This document shows, one piece after another, positions 40,987-53,258 of a stretch of 64,000 nt of DNA; position 1 is the stretch's first letter, and each line of letters opens with the position of its first letter. This DNA comes from Porphyra umbilicalis. Its lineage: Eukaryota; Rhodophyta; Bangiophyceae; Bangiales; Bangiaceae. Made by a program: the position numbers and the translations under genes. The notes beneath the pieces were generated by a model. The model did no database searches, was not told the origin of the DNA, and was given only the letters and a program-made list of their open reading frames with translations. The DNA lies in the NCBI GenBank assembly GCA_002049455.2, contig KV918805.1, forward strand, positions 124,001 through 188,000. Reading direction: 5' to 3'.

Positions 40987-43900
40987 ATGGCGCAAGCGCC
41001 ACATTTTGGTATTCCCCCGGGGGGCGTGCGGCCGCCCCTACGGCCCCTGGCGCAAGGTGCGGGATCGGCCGCGGCGGCGCGACCGGCGGCGCTGCACCAC
41101 GGCATGCCGGACATGCCGAGCGTGCAGTATGCAACATTGCAACAGCGGCAGATGCAGCAGCATGGGCACGTGCAGCAGCAGCAGCTGCTCGCTCAGCAGC
41201 AGGCGGCGCAGGTGCAGGCGCAGCAGCAGCAGCAGCAACAACTGCAGCAGCAGGCGCAGGCGCAGGCGCAAGCACAGCGCATGCAGCACCTTCACCAGCA
41301 GCAGATGCAGCAGCAATCGCAGCAGGCTCAAGCACAGTCCCAGCAGGCGGCACAAGCCCAGCGGGGCTCGCTCGGTCTCGCGGCTCACCCGTCGCAAGCC
41401 GCGCAACAAGCGCAGCAGCTGCAGCACCAAGCTCAACACGCGCAAGCAGCGGTGGCGGCGCAACACTCGCAGCAGCTGGCGCATGTGCAGGCGCAGCACG
41501 CGGCGCAGCAGTCGGTGCAAGTGCAACAGGCGCAGGCGCACGCGGTCGCGCAGCAGCAGCACGCGGCGCAGCTGCACGAGGCGGCCTATGCGGAACAGCA
41601 GCAAATGCTGCATGCGCACGCGCAACAACTGCAGCAGCAGCAGCAGGCGCAGCAGATGCAGCAAGCGCAGCACGCGGCAGCGGTGCGGGAAGCCAACCTG
41701 CACGCGCAGCAGGCGGCGGCGGCGTCTGCCAAGATGTCTCCTGAAGTGGCGGCCGCCGAGACGCGCCTTTCCCAGGCCAAGGAGCGCCTCTGGCTGCGCA
41801 TTGGCGGCATGCGGTCGACCTTTGGGGACGCGGACGGGGCGCTGGAGGCCTTTCAGGCAGTGTTGCAACACAACCCAGTCAACGCCACGGCGCTGACCCA
41901 AGCCGCGACGGTGTTGGCCAAGCAGGAGCAGTATGGTTTGGCGGAGAACCTGCTACAGCGGTCCCTCGCCGTGCAGCCCGCGTGTGGGGAGGCGTGGGCG
42001 GTACTGGCCCACTGCTACGTGATGACTGACCAGCTGCAGCCGGCCTATTTGGCGTACCAGAACGCGCTGTCCTACCTGCCAAACCCCAAGGACCCGACAC
42101 TGTGGTATGGTATTGGTACGTTGCGCGTTGTATTGGGCTCTATTCATTGCTTGTCGTGCTTTGTTTTGTGATGTTGTTGCTTCTTGTCCGTTGACGCCTC
42201 CACATGCTCGTGTTTGACAGGGTGTCGTTTGTTTCAGTACTGACATCTGTTCTGTGGATCCTGCGCTTATTATGTGGCTCTCCCCCCCTCCTCTGTGCTC
42301 TTTGTTTGGGATAGGCCTCTTGTACGACCGATACGGTTGGCTCAACCACGCATTGGAAGCCTTCAAGTCTGTGCTTGACATCGCCCCCGACTTTGAGCGC
42401 GCCGACGAGGTGTGTTTCTGCATGGGCATCATCTTCAAGGAGCAAGGTGACTACAAGAGCGCGCTCGAGTACTTTGATCGAGTCGTTGCGGCTGCATCAC
42501 CGCCACCGCCGCTAAGCAGCGCCGACGCGCTTTACCAGATTGGGCTGGTGCACGACCTGACGGGCGACAAGCCGACGGCCGAAGCTACTTTCCGCCGGGC
42601 GCTGGAGGCCAACCCCTCGCACGCGAAGTCTCTTAATCAGCTCGCCTGGTTGAGGCATCTTGCTGGGGACGTGGCGGAGGCGTTGGAGCTGCTACACCGG
42701 TCGGTGGAGGTGGACGGCAACGACGGTCAGGTTTGGTATCTCCTCGGCCGCGTCCGCATGACCCGTCGCGAGTACCGAGAGGCGCACGAGGCCTATCAAA
42801 AGGCCGTCTTCAGCGACAGCCGCAACCATGTGTACTGGTGCTCGATTGGCGTGCTCTACTTCCAGATGGGGCAACACAAGGACGCGCTTGACGCCTACAC
42901 GCGAGCCATACGCATCACCCCGAACGTTGGAGACGTATGGCTGGCGCTGGGCCGTTTGTACGAAACATGCCACCAGCCCAACGATGCGCTGGACGCGTAT
43001 GGCCGCGCCTTGGACTTGTCGCCGGGCGACACGGCCATCAGCACGCGGCTGGACCTCATCCGGAACTACATGGAAACTGGCGGTCCCCCGCCGGCGTTGC
43101 CCGACCCGCCTGCGGACGGACCGTTGGCAATGTCGGCCATGATGGCCGCGCGCACGGCGGTTGCATTTGGCCCAGGCGGTGGTCCTGTGCCTGGGGCTGC
43201 CGTGGGTGGTGTGCCTGCGCCGGCCGCCGGCTTTGGTGCGCTGATGCAGTCGCAGGCAGCGTCAACACAGGCCGACCTGGCCCCCGTGCAGGCCCTTGTG
43301 GGCCGGTCGGACGGGCCAGCGACCGCTGGCGGGGCCGACCAGGGTGATGATAGCGACCGCGATGCCGAGCACCAGGCTCCTGCTTTGCGCCCCTTGGGTC
43401 GCCAAGACCTGTCCCGTAGCGGCTCCCTTCACGCCGCGGGTGATCGCGGATCGGCGTCGGCCAACGTGCAACAGCGCGGACCTGTGTCGGCAGTGGGCGA
43501 GGATTCGGATGTTGTTCCGGTGGCTGTCAACCGTCACCCACCGTTTGCTCTTGGGTCCACTGGGCCCCAGAACGACCATGGGCCTCCACCTGGGCCGATG
43601 CAGCGTCGAGAGGTTCCGCCACCTCACGGGATGCAGGCGTTGCTGTCGCCGATGGGTCGGGAGCACCGGCGACCAGAACGGCAAGAGCCGTCTCGACCGG
43701 ACGCCTCGGCTGCGGAGAAGTCTTTCCGTGGCTCCGATGTGGACGGTCGGGGGGCGCGGGCACCGGACGGACGGCGGCGGCCAGAGTCGATGGTCGATGC
43801 CAATGCTGAAAACCAAGAGCGGCTGCCGAGCCTGGCCGGCTCCAAGCGGGGATCCCGGTCGGACCTGCGTGACAGGACGGTGCCGCCGCCGCCAAGCCAA

Positions 43901-46900
43901 GCTCGGCGACCAAATCACGGCGACGCGGAACCGCCCATGGCGGACGAGCGGGCGTCTCCTGCTGCCAGGCCTGAAGGGAAACAGAGGGTGGATGACCGCA
44001 ACCGCGTTCGGCAACGTCGTCGGGAGCAGCCTACAGAGGGGCGGGATGCCCCTGAGCGCGTCGGTCACGGCGCGCGCGAGCGGAGCTGGGAGGAGAAGGA
44101 GGCTGCGCGGGACCAGCGGCGGCGCGATGGCGGGCGGGATGGGGGCTCCAAGCGCGGTCGCTCGGACGGCGGTCGCGCTCGTGAGCCTGTTCGGCCAGCA
44201 GAGGTGGGTGAGTCGCACTCGTCCTCCTCCAAGTCTTCGCTTGGGCAGCGACCGGTGGCGGCCTCGGCATTACGTGGGCGTTGCGCGGACGTCGTGCCGT
44301 CGGACCCGACTGCCCGTTCGCTGCCGCGCCTGCAGTCGCTGCCCGCTGCGCCTGGCCGGCGTTCCCCAGCCGCAGATGCTGAGACCGTCGCTCCTGGCGC
44401 TGTCGCTGCCGGTCGTGTCTCGAATGCGACACGGCCAACCAAGCCATCCGGCGAGGCGGCCGGTGCTGACGATAAGCTGCGAAACATGGACGCGCCTCCT
44501 TCCCACCGGGCCAAGCATGGCGGGAGGAATGCGTCGCGGCCAGCTGAACCGTCTGTGCCAGACGCCACCGCTCGGGAGGATGCACCGGAGCGTGCCCGTC
44601 GCACCTCGTCGGGTGCCGCGGATGACTCCATGACGTCCTCCCAGCGGAGCGGTCTAAGTGCTCTATTGCTGTTTGGGACAGGTAGCCGCCGTGGAGGTCG
44701 TTCACCTACGCGGGGCCCTATTTCGCCACCGAAGACGACGACGGAGCACGCGCAAGCGGCGGACTCGGATGACGAGGATGAGGAGGACACGCCGCTTATG
44801 GAGCGGCAGCGGCAGCGGCACAACAAGCAGCAGGGGCACTTGCCAGAGCGGCGTGTTCCCCCGGTCGAACCCGCTGCTTGCCGCATGGATCCGAACGGGC
44901 CTGAGAGGAGCCCGCCCGTGATGGAAAAGGCATTTGGTGTTGGGCGTCTCTCTGGGGGTACGGGGGTCAAGCCAATCTCTCCCGGCCACTCCCGGGACGT
45001 GTCGCCGCGGAGCGGCACGGCCTCGCCTCGGCCGGCTTCGGGCTTCGCTCCTTCCGGCAAGGATTCTCTGGACAGGGGAATGGGTGTCGAGCCTTTTCGC
45101 CCAGTTGGTGTCCCGGCCAAGGTATCGTCTGGGCAGACCGTGCTTGCAGAGCCATCAGCGCGCGTCAAGGGCAAGGGCGTTGAGCCCCCGTCGGTAGCTG
45201 TAGCGGTGCCTCCTAAGCGGGTGATGGGTGGCCCGGCTGCGGCAGACGGGCCACGTGCCAAGGCGGCACTGCCCGGCAAGCCCGCTCCTCCTCGGCGGAA
45301 GAGCCGGTCCCCCACCAAGCCTGCGGACAAGCAGCCTAGCAGCAACGACGACCGGATCGACGATGCCCCCGGCGCTGCCTTCAAACATCCCACGGAGATG
45401 TCGCTTGCGGAGGCTCCGCCGTCGGCGCCCGAATCCCCTCGCCGGCGCCGGCCACCGGTGAGTCCGCTGCAGTCGCCGGCCATGCGGCCAACGGACGAGG
45501 CGCGCAGTAAGGAGCAAGCCGCGCCTTCCTCTGCTGAGAAGTCCGCACCCGGGCTGGCCGACATGGACGACTCGGAAGCCCACGTCGCTTCGGATGACGG
45601 TGCGGGAGCTGCTGAAGCAGACGATATCGACGTTGAGCGGTCCCCGTCGTCGCCGGCCCCCGCTGAAGGCCCTGCTGTGCGGCCTGCCGAGGCAACGTCG
45701 CCCGCTACCGGTCCACGTGCCGATGCGGCTGGCCCCCCGGCGATGGAGTCGTCGGTGCGGTCGCCGCCTGCTGCCATGCTCAAAGACGCCACAGCTGCTA
45801 CTCCGAAGCGCACGTCGACGTCTCCGCCCAAGCGCAAGACGTCATCACCGGCGGCCGCAACTCCTTCCTCGCTGAAGCGTTCGTCTTCTCCACCGAATCG
45901 CGCAGCTGTGGTGATGCCACCTCCAAAGATGAGTCGCTCTTCCTCTTCTCCGGGCCGTGAAGCTGGCGAGATGGTAGAGTCACCAGAGAAGGGAGCTGCG
46001 TCAACTGACAAGGAGGCCACGGCGGCGCAGACGGCGTCTATTGGCAAGACGGCACTCCGTGGACCCATCTCGCCACCCAAGTCTGATGGGAGTGAAGTCG
46101 ACTCTCCAGACAAAGTCGCGTGTCATGCTTCGTCCGCGTCGCCGTCAAAGGCGGCTCCTGAACCGCACGCCTCACCCCTGGCCACTGGGTCCCTCGCGGA
46201 CAGGCCACCTACCAAGAGGCGCAGCCCACCGCGGTCGCCATTGCCGGAAGCTGTGCGGACACCGTCTCCGCGGGCTGGGCCCGCTGATGTGGCCCCCAAG
46301 GCCAACGGGCGTCTGGAGAAGTCGTCCGCCTCGCCGCCGTCAGGTGCTGTGGAGGACCCACCCGCTGTCCCGGTCGCGAAGAACGCGTCTCCTCCGAAGG
46401 CTAAGAGTAGTGCAAATGCCTCCCTTGGTGTGACTGTCGGCGGCGCGCCTGGCGCCAAGGGTGCGGTCAAGACCGGCGGTCACGCACCGAAGGAGTCCCT
46501 GTTGTCTAAGGCCAGGTCGTCCGCCGACCCGGCGCCGGGGACCGGAGCGCCGGCTTCACCCGAGGCTTCTAAGGTTGGTGCACCCGATGACCAGACCGAT
46601 GCACCTGACGGTGTGTCAGCCAAGGCTGTTGATGAGTCTGCTAAGGCCAACGGGCCTGCCGTGTCCAAGTCCGCTGGCGCGGCGCTAGATGGTACCGTGT
46701 CTGACGAGCCGAGCACCTCCTCGCCGACGGATGGGCGGTTGCCGGAGACACGCCCGGAAGGCACCAACGCCGGGAGTGCGGCTCGGTCTGTCGCTCCCCC
46801 GCTGCCACCGCTTCCCCCAGCGCGCAAGAGTATGACGTCGACGCTCCGCCCGGTCCGGTCCCCTGGTTCATCCAAGAACGCTTCTGCAATCAAGACGCCC

Positions 46901-47698
46901 TCCCTGCTGCTGGGCGCCAGCCTGCCTGCGTCGTCCGCCACGCCGGCCACACCGATCAAGCGTGCGACGCCGCCGCCGTGGTGGGAAGCGCCGTCGGGTG
47001 GCAAGAGCAAGGGCACAGGGGCAAAGGGCGGTGGTCTGGGTTTTGCGGGCCGAGCCGCCGGCGACTCCAAGGATGCTGCGGACGGTGACGCGGCGAAGAT
47101 GTCTGCGCCAGTCAGGGCCGACGATGGCAAGGACAGCAGCAGTGGCGGGAGCTCTCGGCCGAGGCCAAGTCTCAGCTCCAGAACAACGATGGCTCCCCCC
47201 GCGCCCAAGGCGCCGCTGCCCCCGTTGACAAGCGGCGATGGTGGCAGCGAGCGGGGCCACAAGCGGGTCCGCAGCAACGACGGGGAGACCAGCGGCAAAT
47301 GGCGCGACGCGCCTGCGGCTAAGAAACGGCCAAGCGGGGACCGGGACAGCGGCTCTGCCCACGGCGACGCGTCGGGGTCTAAGGACCGGTCTGGTGACGC
47401 ATTCGCTGCAGCTGGAGGCTCCCCGACACGGGACGGTCGCGCATCCCCGTCCGGGTCCCAGCGTGACACACCGTCAATGTCAAACAAACCATCATCACCG
47501 TCGATGCGTGGCGCCTCCCCGCGTTCCCCTCGGCGAGACGGGCGCCGCGATTCGGATCGCAGCCGTGACCGCGACCGTGATCGCGGGGACCGGGATGGGA
47601 GGTCCCGGTATCGGTACGGGTCGGACCGCCCGTCTCACTCGAGCCGTCGGGACCGCGGACGGGGCGAGCGCGTGACGAAGGGGGACGCGGACCCATAA
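40987..47698 (+). CDS. CYC8: CYC8/SSN6-type TPR corepressor subunit
   Basis: Exon 1 is 40987-42115, the intron 42116-42314 (GTACGT...ATAG) and exon 2 42315-47698, giving about 2170 residues. Residues 45-255 are Gln/Ala-rich. About ten TPR motifs span residues 262-628, including GALEAFQAVLQHNPVNATAL, DPTLWYGIG joined by splicing to LLYDRYGWLNHALEAF, and VWLALGRLYETCHQPNDALD. The block order and the LWYGIG-LYDRYG junction are diagnostic of Cyc8/Ssn6 and the TPR part of UTX. No JmjC domain follows, so Cyc8 is the better name. The remaining 1540 residues are disordered, Ser/Pro/Ala/Lys-rich, with SPPK/SPTK phrases and an Arg-Asp/Arg-Ser-rich C-terminus. In yeast, Cyc8 pairs with Tup1 and represses transcription through DNA-bound factors in the nucleus. 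Start: first ATG before the Gln-rich tract. Confidence 0.93.
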
Positions 47699-47885
47699 TG
47701 TTTGTGGAAGCGGTGTTGTATGTGTGTCGCATGTGTGCCTCTGTGTCAAAAGGCTTCGGCCTCGTTGTTGTCTTGATTTGAAGCGAAGGTTGTTTGTTGC
47801 GTTTGTAAACTCTTGTTGCAGCAACGGCGCGCTTTATGTACACGTGAGTGGTTGGACCGCACCGCACTAGCAGGGGGCGAGCAAG

Positions 47886-50069
47886 TCACCACCGGGGAGC
47901 CTGGAGCTGACGCTTGGACAAGTCGGATTGGAGCGTACCGGCCAAGGCCTTGGCCGTTCGCGCCCCGTCCACGTCGAGCTCCCGCTGACTGGTGCGCTTC
48001 GTGTTCTTGACGATGCGGATGCGTGTCGTGACATCGCTGACGTCCTTTGCCCACTGCTCGGCCACCTCCACGCCGGCCGCCTCGTCAGCCGCCGTCAGCA
48101 CAACGGACGTGGTGCCACGAGCGGGCGCAACCGCAGCCTCCCCCGATACGGATAGCAGCCCAACGCGGACGCTGAGGATGGTGGCGGCGAGCGCGCGGTT
48201 CACCACCCCGCCGCCGTTGGTCGCCACGCCTCGCACGCCGTCAGCGCAGCCCGTCTGCTGCAGGGCCGTGTGCAACAAGCCGGCCGCCCCCCGCACATCG
48301 TCTTTTTGGGCGCACAGCAGCGATTGAGCAAAGGCGACGGCCGCCTCCACCTGCACGTTCTCGCCCGCCGGGTCAGCGGCCGGGGCGTCTGCCGCGCCGC
48401 CGTCCGCGTGGGCAAAACTGGCCACCGGCCGCCCCGTCAAAGCCGAACCGTGCACCGCCGCCATGCGTTGCGTGTCGAGCAGCACGCCCGCCGCGGCGGA
48501 GCCCTGCGCCACGACCTCCAGCCGCTCGAGCGCATCCGACGCTGCCTGCGAGTTGCCAAGCAGCGCCAGGTACTGCCCGTGCAGCAGGAGCGTCGCGGCC
48601 CCGCACGCGGCTTTGGCGGAACCGTCGGAAATGCATGCCGCGAGCGCCCCGGCGGCCTGCACAAACGGCGCCGCGGCGGAAAAGCCACAGCGCGTCAGCT
48701 CGCAGCGCGCAGCACCTTCGAGTAGGGCCACCGCCAGCGCCAGCTGGCAGTCCTCGTCAAACACGCCCAGCGACTTGGCCGCCAGCGCCGCCATGAGCGC
48801 CCGAGGCTCCTCGGCGGGGGGTGGCGCGGGCACGCCCACCGCCTTGAGCGCCGCCACGGAACGGACGGCCGCGCCCCGCGGGTCACTGCCACACAAGGCA
48901 GTCGCGGAAAAGTGCGTCAGCAGCGCCCGTAGCGGGCGCAGCGACAGCCAAGCCCACCGCGAGCGTGGCGGTACCGCACCGCCGGCCGCCACCCGCTTGG
49001 GCTTGACGGCCGCCATACAGGCGTTAAAGGCGGCACTGTGAGTGGCTGCCGCGGCCACGACCGCGGGGAAGGCGCCCCGCCGCAGGTCGACCACCGCACG
49101 CAAGGCGAGCATCGCCACCCGCATCACGACCGCTTCCGCATCGTCCACCACAGCCGCCGGGCGCAGCCGCTTGGTCGGCGGCGAGCCATCCCCCTCGTCG
49201 GCTGCCGCCGGCGCGCCGACAGGCGGCATGACCGCGGGGGCGCCCCCCCTGGCGCCATCCAGAATGGCCTCCACCGCCGCCAAGTCGGCCGCCACCGCCA
49301 CCATATCGACGGCCGACGCCGTCTGCGCAAGGCGCAGCTGACACAGGCCCAGCAGGAAGCCACACGCGGCGCGGTCATCGCCACGCCGCTTGCACTCGCC
49401 GGCCGACTCGGCCGCCACCGCCATGGCCGCCGCCGGCGCGGAGCGCGCCTGCACCGTCACCGCCCGGCCGCGGAGGTACAACCACCACGCCCACCGGTCG
49501 ACGTCCCCGCCGCCACCGCCGCCACCGCCGCCACCACCGCCCGCGGCAGCCGCCGCCGCCGTCGACGGCGGGTCGGCGTCGCGCACCACGCGGTGGGCGC
49601 GGGCGAGGATGCGGAGCACCCCCCGCGCGTCGCCCGTGCGCGTGTACACCTCCTCGGTCAACGCGAGCGCTTCAAGGGTCAAGCCGAGTCCCCCCGCCAC
49701 ATCCCGGAGCAGCAGGCACGCTTGCTCGGTGTTGTGCCGCGCCCGCGAGAGCGTCGGCATCACACCGGCGGCGGCGGACGCGGCGGCGGCGGCGGCGGCC
49801 GGCCGAGAAGACGACGCACCACCACCGTCGCCGCCGCCGCCGACGGCGGGCGCACCCAATGACGAGTCCCCCCCAGGCACCGCCGACGGCGCGGCGGTGA
49901 GGGAGTGGAGGAGCACCTTGGCCGCGTCATTACGCGCCGCCGCCCGCGCGAGGGGCTCCCCGTCCCCGAGCGCCGCCGCCTCGTACGCAAGCGCCGCGGC
50001 GCGGGGGCGGCCGGCGGCGGCCAGCCCCGCCCCGAGGTGCACCAGCGCGGCGGTGCTACCCGCCGCCAT
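47886..50069 (-). CDS. Alpha-helical (TPR-like) repeat protein, possibly MAU2/SCC4
   Basis: One exon, 727 residues, convergent with CYC8 with 187 bp between stops. It consists of Ala/Leu-rich helix pairs such as ARHNTEQACLLLRDVAGG, DRWAWWLYLRGRAVTVQ, CGFLLGLCQLRLAQTA, LRALLTHFSATALCGSD and LLLHGQYLALLGNSQAASDA. The tail is basic (IRIVKNTKRTSQRELDVDG). The arrangement of degenerate TPRs, with an N-terminal HNTEQACLLL helix, recalls the cohesin-loader subunit MAU2/SCC4, but I cannot see a decisive motif; other TPR-type scaffolds are possible. The start at 50069 (MAAGSTAALVHLGAGLAAAG) is the first ATG. A MITE sits 172 bp upstream of it. There are no homopolymer breaks. Confidence 0.6.
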   Translation of the reverse strand: MAAGSTAALVHLGAGLAAAGRPRAAALAYEAAALGDGEPLARAAARNDAAKVLLHSLTAAPSAVPGGDSSLGAPAVGGGGDGGGASSSRPAAAAAAASAAAGVMPTLSRARHNTEQACLLLRDVAGGLGLTLEALALTEEVYTRTGDARGVLRILARAHRVVRDADPPSTAAAAAAGGGGGGGGGGGGDVDRWAWWLYLRGRAVTVQARSAPAAAMAVAAESAGECKRRGDDRAACGFLLGLCQLRLAQTASAVDMVAVAADLAAVEAILDGARGGAPAVMPPVGAPAAADEGDGSPPTKRLRPAAVVDDAEAVVMRVAMLALRAVVDLRRGAFPAVVAAAATHSAAFNACMAAVKPKRVAAGGAVPPRSRWAWLSLRPLRALLTHFSATALCGSDPRGAAVRSVAALKAVGVPAPPPAEEPRALMAALAAKSLGVFDEDCQLALAVALLEGAARCELTRCGFSAAAPFVQAAGALAACISDGSAKAACGAATLLLHGQYLALLGNSQAASDALERLEVVAQGSAAAGVLLDTQRMAAVHGSALTGRPVASFAHADGGAADAPAADPAGENVQVEAAVAFAQSLLCAQKDDVRGAAGLLHTALQQTGCADGVRGVATNGGGVVNRALAATILSVRVGLLSVSGEAAVAPARGTTSVVLTAADEAAGVEVAEQWAKDVSDVTTRIRIVKNTKRTSQRELDVDGARTAKALAGTLQSDLSKRQLQAPRW

Positions 50070-50240
50070 GGCGGGGAGGGGAAGCGACGGTGCGCCGCGG
50101 CGGCCGGTCGGCAGGCATGCTGCTGCGCGGGGACGCGGTGCCGCTCAACGGGTTGGACGTCAGGCCTGCACAGCCGCAGAGCAGGACAGCGGCATGGTCA
50201 CTCAGGCGCGGTTTGGCTCTGGGTTGCGAGATTCAACAAA

Positions 50241-50482
50241 ATATGGCGCGTCGCCAAAGAATGATCGGATCTGAGAAACGCTCACAGCAAGTCACAGCAG
50301 TTCACAGCAGCTCACAGCACAGAATTTAAAATTGCTGTGATCGTCCTTGCCTCCCACAGAGCCATCCAGGAGCCCTCAGCATGCAATTTTATTTCAAAGC
50401 ACAGTCACAGCACGGTCACAGCATGCTGCAACTTGCTGTGGAACTTGCTCGGATCCGATCATTCTTTGGCGACGCGCCATAT
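50241..50482. mobile_element. Intact 242-bp MITE with perfect terminal inverted repeats
   Basis: The ends 50241-50271 and 50452-50482 are perfect 31-bp inverted repeats. Taking the outermost TA as target duplication, the element proper starts TGGCGCGTCGCCAAAGAATG and ends with its complement. TA duplication points to Tc1/mariner/pogo mobilisation. The interior contains TCACAGCA-type short repeats (50279-50325 and 50395-50425). A truncated relative lies at 23593-23704. It inserted upstream of the TPR-like gene. Confidence 0.9.
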
Positions 50483-52010
50483 CTGAGGAGACGTTTTCTT
50501 CAGGGTAAATTCATATAACTGAAAACGCGTTCGCGGAAATACCCTGGACTTGTTTACAACGTGCGAAGCAGCCGCCGACGACCAGCCCACGCGAACCACC
50601 CCCCTCGCGCGGCCGCGCATCCTCGGCAAACAAGCCACCGCCAACGAGCACCGCCGCCGCCGCCGCCCACGCCGCCGCCGTCACCGCCGCGCCTCCCCCC
50701 CCCAGAGACAAGCAGACGAATATCCCCGCACCTCCAGACGTGCACACCGCCGCCGGCGTACCGTCGCACCCGTCCCGGTCGTCACGGCCGCGGCAGTTGG
50801 GCGCCGCCGCCGCTGCCGCAGGCAGGCCGCCGTCAAACTCCGCGCCGCCGTCCGCCGCCGGCGCGTCGGTGGCGGTGCGCACGCCCGCTAGCGGCGGCAG
50901 AGGCGACGGTGGGGCCATGGACCACAGCCCGCCGCCGCCGCCGCCGCCGTCGCAGCCACCACCCGTCGCAGTCGCGGCGATGGCGGGCACGACAGCGGCG
51001 GCAGCCGCGGAAGGGGAGGCGGTTGTGGCGCTGCCGGCGCCCTTCCCCGCTCCCAACAGCGGCGGAGCTCGTCCACCGTCAGACAGCGGTGGGGGCGAGG
51101 AGTGGGGGGGCACCTCAATGGGCGGGGCCGCCGTCAACGCTGCCGCCGCGTCGGTGCGGGGGCGGCGGCGCCTCGGACCATGCCACATCGCGCGCGACGG
51201 GCGGTGCGGCCGCCGGCGGGGACACCCACACGCGCGCGCGGGGGGGTGGGTGGGGCTGGTCGCCTCGTCGGCGCGGCGGCCGACCGCGCGCCGGCTGTGT
51301 TGGTCGTGGTCGGTCGCACACCGACGAATGCGCGGGGGTTGTGGCGGGCGTGTGCGGCCGCCGCAGTGGTGACCCCGACGATAGCGGTGGTGCGGCCGTC
51401 GCCAGCTCCCCCCGGCCGTCCGGGAGCCCTCTCCTCCAGGACGATGGGTCGCGAGCGTCTGCTTGAAAATTCGAACAGAATGTGCCTTGGTTGTCCCGTG
51501 GAGCACCATCGCCGGACTTAACCAGAAAATACAGTCCACGAGTCTGACCAGATCGACGTTTCCGGGGGTCTGAACGCACTACCCTCATTCTGAGGCAACT
51601 GACCCGGACATCCTACAAAAAGCGACGTACGGCGTCCGTATGACCGCGGCTGACATGCTACAAACGAGAAAAGCTACAGAAAGTGCTGGACGTATGTTGC
51701 GCACCGAACCATGCCCAAAGGACCCACAGCAGTGATCGATACACTGCGTACCGCCCGAAAAGGTGTGCACACGGGGCCAACCGCAAGTACTCCCGCGCGT
51801 GGACTGGAGAAAAAAAAAAGTTATGTGTGTGACCCCATGCGCATGTTGATAAGTACCCTAGACTAAAGTCCAGGGAATTATCGTATAAAAACCAAAATAT
51901 ATATAGCCGCTACATGCTAAGACTAGCCTACAAAACCAAGGGGACGGACGCGCGAGAAGAAACGGCGTCGCACCCGAGCACCGCGGTGCGTCGCTCGAGC
52001 GCCGACCCCG
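50483..52010. other. Intergenic region with an unresolved GC-rich frame
   Basis: 50560-51470 is GC-rich and open on both strands. The plus reading from 50740 contains GGAMDHSPPPPPPPSQPPPV, and the minus reading contains CTSGGAGIFVCLSLGGGG; neither is recognisable. 51500-51920 is AT-rich, with an A run near 51810 and TATATATA near 51897, and probably contains the 3' end of the nuclease gene transcript. Confidence 0.4.
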
Positions 52011-53203
52011 TCACTTGCCCCGGCCTTGACCGCCCACCACAGCCGACGCGTCTGCCGTCGAGGCGGCTGGCGTGGCGCCCGCCGCCGCCGCCGCCGCCTG
52101 CTCCTTGGCCGCCTTGGCCGCCTCCCGCTCCGCGCGGCGCGCGGCGCGCCACGCCCACGGCTTGTCAAAGCCGTCCTCCTTGACCCACACGCCCACGTGC
52201 GCCGCGTGGGCGGCCGCCTCCTCCTTGACGTACCGCTTGGAGTAGTCGACGTAGGCGAGGGCGTGGCCCTGCGACACCATCCACCCGTTGAGGTCGACGA
52301 CGCCGGGCTGGCCCGCCTCGGGCACCCCGCCGCCGCCGCCGCCGCCGTCGGCGGCGCCAGTGACGGCCGCCGGCGGCGCGGGCGCCGCCGCGGGCGCGGG
52401 CGCGCCCTTGGCCACGGGCGGCGGCCCGGCAGTGGCGACGGCCGTGGGCGGTGGCGACGGCGCCGCGGCGCCCTTGACAGGCGGCGCCCCCACCCCCGCC
52501 CCCACCCCCGCCCCCGCCCCCGCCCCCGCCCCCGCCCCCGCCGCACCGGTCGACGACGCAACGGCGGCGGCGCCGCCCTCCTGCACGACACAAATGCCGA
52601 CAAAGCGGCCGTAGCGGTCCCGCGCGCGGCCCGCACACGTGACCGGGCGGGCCCCAATCTTTGCCACCAGCGCCTCCTTGGCCGCCACCCCACACGCGTA
52701 CGCCGTGCCGCCCGCCCCGTTGCACTGCTGCGCCGTCTCGGGCGCGTCAATGCCGAGCAACCGCACCCGCGTTTGCCCAATGACGAGCGTGTCCCCGTCC
52801 ACAACGCGCGCGGCGCCGGCCACGTGCTCGACGGGCGCGGGGGCGCGCCGGCGCGGCGCCGTCGACGTGCCGCCGCCGCCGCCACCGCCGCCGTCTGCCG
52901 CCGCGTCGGGGGGGGACGGCCGCACGGGGGGGGGAGCAGCGCCGGCACGCCGCCGCCGCCCGCGCCCGCCTCGGCCGCGCCCGTCAGCGTCGGGGCGGCG
53001 GCGGCCGCCGGCGCCGCCGCCGCCGCCGGGCGTGCCGCTGCCGCCGCGGGCACCGGCGACGCGTCGGCGGCGGCGGTTGCCGCGGCGGTGGTGGCGGCGG
53101 TCGCCGCCGCCGCCGCCGCCGCCGTGGGCGCCGCCGCCGTGGCGGGCGCCGCGGCCGCCGCCGGACCGGCGGTGGCCGCCCAGAGGAGGAGCCCCGCCGC
53201 AAG

Positions 53204-53258
<55 letters not shown>

